This document shows, piece by piece, positions 61,692 to 64,000 of a stretch of 64,000 nt of DNA. Positions within the stretch are counted from its first letter, which is position 1; each line of letters starts with the position of its first letter. The notes under the pieces are model-generated. The model was not told where the DNA came from. It searched no databases and saw only the letters and a list, made by a program, of their open reading frames with translations. A program made the translations under genes and the position numbers. The stretch covers positions 1 through 64,000 of the forward strand of contig CAZIZN010000030.1 in NCBI GenBank assembly GCA_964543795.1. Reading direction: 5' to 3'. This DNA comes from JACKIC01 sp964543795 (lineage in GTDB: Bacteria > Planctomycetota > UBA1135 > UBA2386).

Positions 61692-62741
61692 ATGAAGTCG
61701 AGTCTCCTCGCTGTCCTCATCACCGGTGCCATCGCGTGCGGCGCGCGGGCGCAGGACGATCGCATCCACCTCAACAACGGCACCGTGGTCGACGGCGTGC
61801 GCGTCACGAGCTGGAACGTGCGCGATCTCAAGTACGCCAAGGGCGGCAACAACGATTCGGTCGCCACCGACCAGATCGCCAAGGTCGAGGTCGCCAGGTT
61901 CCAGGACACCTTCCGCCGCGCGATCGGCAACAAGGATCCGGACCTGATGCTGACCGTGGCCCGCGAGCAGGTCGAAGCCAAGAACGAGCTGCTGGCCCAG
62001 CTCGGCCTGCACCGCGCGGCGATCCTGTTCTTCGACCAGGGCAAGGCGGCCGAGGCGGTCGCAGCCCTCGAGGAACTGCAGAAGGTGATGCCCGAAGCCG
62101 GGCTGGTGCCCGAGGTCTACCGCCAGAAGTTCGAGTACTACATCGGCCAGGGTTCGAACGGCGCCCGCAGCGCCGCCACCGTGGCGAAGAAGTATCTCGA
62201 CGACGCGCTCGGCAAGGCATGGCCCCCGGGCTTCGCCCTCGAGGCCGAGTTCTTCGCGGCGATGGCCGAACGCATGGGCGGCGGCAATCCCAAGGAATAC
62301 GAGGCCAAGCTGCGGTCGATCATCAGCAAGGCCACCGGCAACGACGCGACGATCGCCAACCGCGCGAACGTGCAGCTCGCCCACAGTCTGCGCGAGAGCA
62401 AGGACGCCGTCGGCGCCCGCAAGATCTACGAAGACCTCGCCAACAAGAACGGCGTCGACGTGAACTCGCGCGCCGGTGCCTACCTGGGGCTCGGCCTGCT
62501 TTCGCTCGAAGCGGGCGGCGCCGACAAGGAGGCCAACCGTGCCGCGCTGCTGTTGTTCCTGCGCGTGCGCCTCGAGACCAAGGAGGCCTGGCCCAGCCTG
62601 CAGGCCGAGGCGCTCTACCACGCGATCGTCGCCGCCGACAAGTGGCGCGGCGACAACTACCAGTACGTCATGGCGCGCTGCCGCGGCGTGCTCTTCAACG
62701 AGTTCGGCGGCTCGGAGTGGGCGCAGCGCGCGAAGCGCTGA
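61692..62741 (+). CDS. Exported protein with helical repeats, unknown
   Basis: A 349-residue protein with a signal peptide (MKSSLLAVLITGAIACGARAQ). A short strand region (IHLNNGTVVDGVRVTSWN) like the start of SH3-type DUF domains is followed by alpha-helical repeats, TPR-like, to the end. Probably periplasmic. The PlsC gene follows with a 4-nt overlap (CTGA) if its CTG start is right. Confidence 0.78.
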   Translation: MKSSLLAVLITGAIACGARAQDDRIHLNNGTVVDGVRVTSWNVRDLKYAKGGNNDSVATDQIAKVEVARFQDTFRRAIGNKDPDLMLTVAREQVEAKNELLAQLGLHRAAILFFDQGKAAEAVAALEELQKVMPEAGLVPEVYRQKFEYYIGQGSNGARSAATVAKKYLDDALGKAWPPGFALEAEFFAAMAERMGGGNPKEYEAKLRSIISKATGNDATIANRANVQLAHSLRESKDAVGARKIYEDLANKNGVDVNSRAGAYLGLGLLSLEAGGADKEANRAALLLFLRVRLETKEAWPSLQAEALYHAIVAADKWRGDNYQYVMARCRGVLFNEFGGSEWAQRAKR

Positions 62742-63469
62742 GCCGTCCCGCGCGCGGCGAGGCGACGCAGGTCGACGCCGCCGGTGCGGCCCTCGGCGCG
62801 CCGCCCGGACGCCTCAACGCCGCGCTGTTCTGGCCCTTCTGGTGGGCGGTGCGGCTGCTGCTGCGCCTCTGCTTCGGCTTTCGCGTCGAAGGCAGCCTGC
62901 CGCGCGCGGGGGCCCTGGTGCTGGCCGCCAACCACTGTTCGTTCGTCGATCCGGTGCTGCTCGGCGCCGCGGTGCGACGGCGGGTCGTCTTCCTGATGAC
63001 GGAGACCGTCTGGCGCTCGCCGCGGGCGCGGTGGTTCTACCGCTGGAACCACGCCCTGCCGCTGAATGCGCGCACCGCCAATCGCGAGACCCTGCGCGCC
63101 GCCCGCCGGGTCCTGCAGCAGGGACGCGTCGTCGGCATCTTCCCCGAGGGCGGACTGAGCCGCGACGGCGGGCCGCTGCTGGGCAGCCCGGGCGCCGTCT
63201 CGCTCGTGCTCAGCGAAGGTGCGCCGATCGTGCCGATCGGCATCGTCGGCAGCGCGCGCGTCCTGCCGTTCGGGGCGCGCCTGCCGAGGTTCGCCCGCGT
63301 CACGATCCGCATCGGTGCGCCGATCCTGCCAGCCGAGATCGACGCGCTCGCGCCGGACCGGCGTGCGCGGCTCGCGGCAGCGACCGAACTCATCATGGCG
63401 CGCATCGCGGCGCTGACCGGGGACGAGCCCCGCGCGGCGGCGATGCGGCGGCTCGGCGCCGGGGACTGA
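62738..63469 (+). CDS. PlsC-type 1-acylglycerol-3-phosphate acyltransferase
   Basis: About 243 residues. The catalytic NHCSFVDP (the NHx4D motif) and the acceptor site FPEGGLSRDG are present; the N-terminal FWPFWWAVRLLLRL is a membrane helix. It acylates lysophosphatidic acid in phospholipid synthesis, or a related lipid. There is no ATG or GTG that includes the N-terminal helix. CTG at 62738, overlapping the upstream stop as CTGA, would include it; a GTG at 62849 would start just before RLLLRLCF. Confidence 0.86.
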   Translation: MSRPARGEATQVDAAGAALGAPPGRLNAALFWPFWWAVRLLLRLCFGFRVEGSLPRAGALVLAANHCSFVDPVLLGAAVRRRVVFLMTETVWRSPRARWFYRWNHALPLNARTANRETLRAARRVLQQGRVVGIFPEGGLSRDGGPLLGSPGAVSLVLSEGAPIVPIGIVGSARVLPFGARLPRFARVTIRIGAPILPAEIDALAPDRRARLAAATELIMARIAALTGDEPRAAAMRRLGAGD

Positions 63470-63563
63470 ACCCGGCACCGCGGGGATTTCCGGTGCCTGC
63501 CGCACGAAGTTGCGGCCGCCGTTCCACACGGTTGCGCGACGGACGTTCGTCGCGCGACCGAAC

Positions 63564-64000
63564 ATGGTGCTCGAAAAGGACCCTTGGCAGGCCGTGCGCG
63601 AGGTGGCGAACAGCTACCTGGGGCGGTTCCGCGACGCCTGGACGATCGGCGAGCGCGAGGACCTGGCCCAGGAGAGCGCGCTGCTCGCGTGGCAATGGGG
63701 GCGATCCGGACGTTCGCTGCACCAGATCGAGGCGGCGGCGCGCACGATCGCCCATCGACTGCGCTGCCGCGGTCTGCGCAACCGTCACGGCCGCGCCGTG
63801 CCGCGCGTCGCGTCGCAGGAGCGCATGGAGGAGTTCGCGGCGCCGTCGCCGCCCCGCATGTGCCGGACCTGGTACGTGGCCGGCCGCCGCGTGACCGGCG
63901 ACTCGATGCAGCGTCTGCTGGCGCGGGCCCTGCGGCAGCTGCGCCCGATCGACCGGCAGTTGCTGCTCGCCCAGCTGGAGGGCTTCTGCCACGCCGAGAT
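63564..64000 (+). CDS. ECF-like sigma-70 factor, cut by the window edge
   Basis: At least 145 residues from the ATG at 63564. EDLAQESALLAWQWG resembles region 2 with its DxxQE motif, and LARALRQLRPIDRQLLLAQ followed by LEGFCHAEI is the region 4 helix-turn-helix that contacts -35 promoter DNA. The sequence between is short and arginine-rich. The 3' end is beyond the window. Target genes are unknown. Confidence 0.8.
   Translation, partial: MVLEKDPWQAVREVANSYLGRFRDAWTIGEREDLAQESALLAWQWGRSGRSLHQIEAAARTIAHRLRCRGLRNRHGRAVPRVASQERMEEFAAPSPPRMCRTWYVAGRRVTGDSMQRLLARALRQLRPIDRQLLLAQLEGFCHAE

Noticed and set aside
1..64000. tRNA, rRNA and CRISPR arrays
   Set aside because: I scanned the intergenic gaps by eye and found no TTCGA-loop clover-leaf pattern, no rRNA-like conserved stretch and no regularly spaced repeats.

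Overview
The window is a 64 kb piece of a high-GC, gene-dense bacterial chromosome. The gene content suggests a planctomycete: several FG-GAP/VCBS and ASPIC/UnbV surface or secreted proteins, a DUF4397 protein with a lineage-type C-terminal domain, a DUF3299 protein, a large Ser/Thr kinase with a C-terminal helical half, a DUF4388 protein, and an ECF-like sigma factor cut by the right edge. This placement is inference from gene content; there is no rRNA gene here. Because of the extreme third-position GC, long spurious frames run antisense to nearly every gene, and these were left out.

Layout. 1-1.1 kb: a frameshifted IS5-type transposase relic. 1.2-13.5 kb: a minus-strand run with a DegT-type aminotransferase, a Ser/Thr kinase, a much enlarged GlmS-like protein, a HEAT-like protein, a DUF3299 protein, an HAD 5'-nucleotidase and an FG-GAP protein. 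14-17.9 kb: a gamma-glutamylcyclotransferase-like protein, a DsbD-type thiol:disulfide reductase on the plus strand, and an HtrA-like protease. 18-22 kb: DUF4397 protein, FAD oxidoreductase, porin. 22.4-31.3 kb: molybdopterin oxidoreductase, a Dna2-like nuclease plus helicase gene pair, a kinase/ATPase fusion, a 34-residue membrane peptide and DNA ligase LigA. 31.4-39.4 kb: DUF4388, LemA, then a tightly coupled manA, pseudouridine synthase, two M16 peptidases and a Nif3-like gene. 39.6-48.2 kb: AI-2E permease, two large FG-GAP/UnbV proteins and a phosphodiesterase. 48.3-48.9 kb: a VapBC-type toxin-antitoxin pair. 49-55.7 kb: small membrane genes, groES-groEL, a response regulator, an acidic zinc-ribbon protein and a TPR protein. 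55.8-58.4 kb: kynureninase, kynurenine formamidase and a RidA-like gene. 58.4-64 kb: HAD phosphatase, two paralogous membrane proteins, SprT-like, XdhC-like, a secreted repeat protein, PlsC and a partial sigma factor.

The most notable result is the DsbD gene (14540-16945). Its reading frame contains a TGA at 16628-16630 exactly where the first cysteine of the C-terminal thioredoxin CxxC motif belongs, giving U-A-S-C. A perfect 7-bp stem-loop lies 18 to 34 nt downstream, where a bacterial SECIS element should be. The frame stays open and thioredoxin-like for another 105 codons. I read this as one selenoprotein gene, not two ORFs or a pseudogene. No selenocysteine-insertion genes (selA, selB, selC, selD) are in the window.

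Many neighbouring genes overlap by 4 nt (ATGA, GTGA or CTGA), which points to translational coupling in the manA-nif3, ligA, FG-GAP, kyn, sprT-xdhC and plsC groups.
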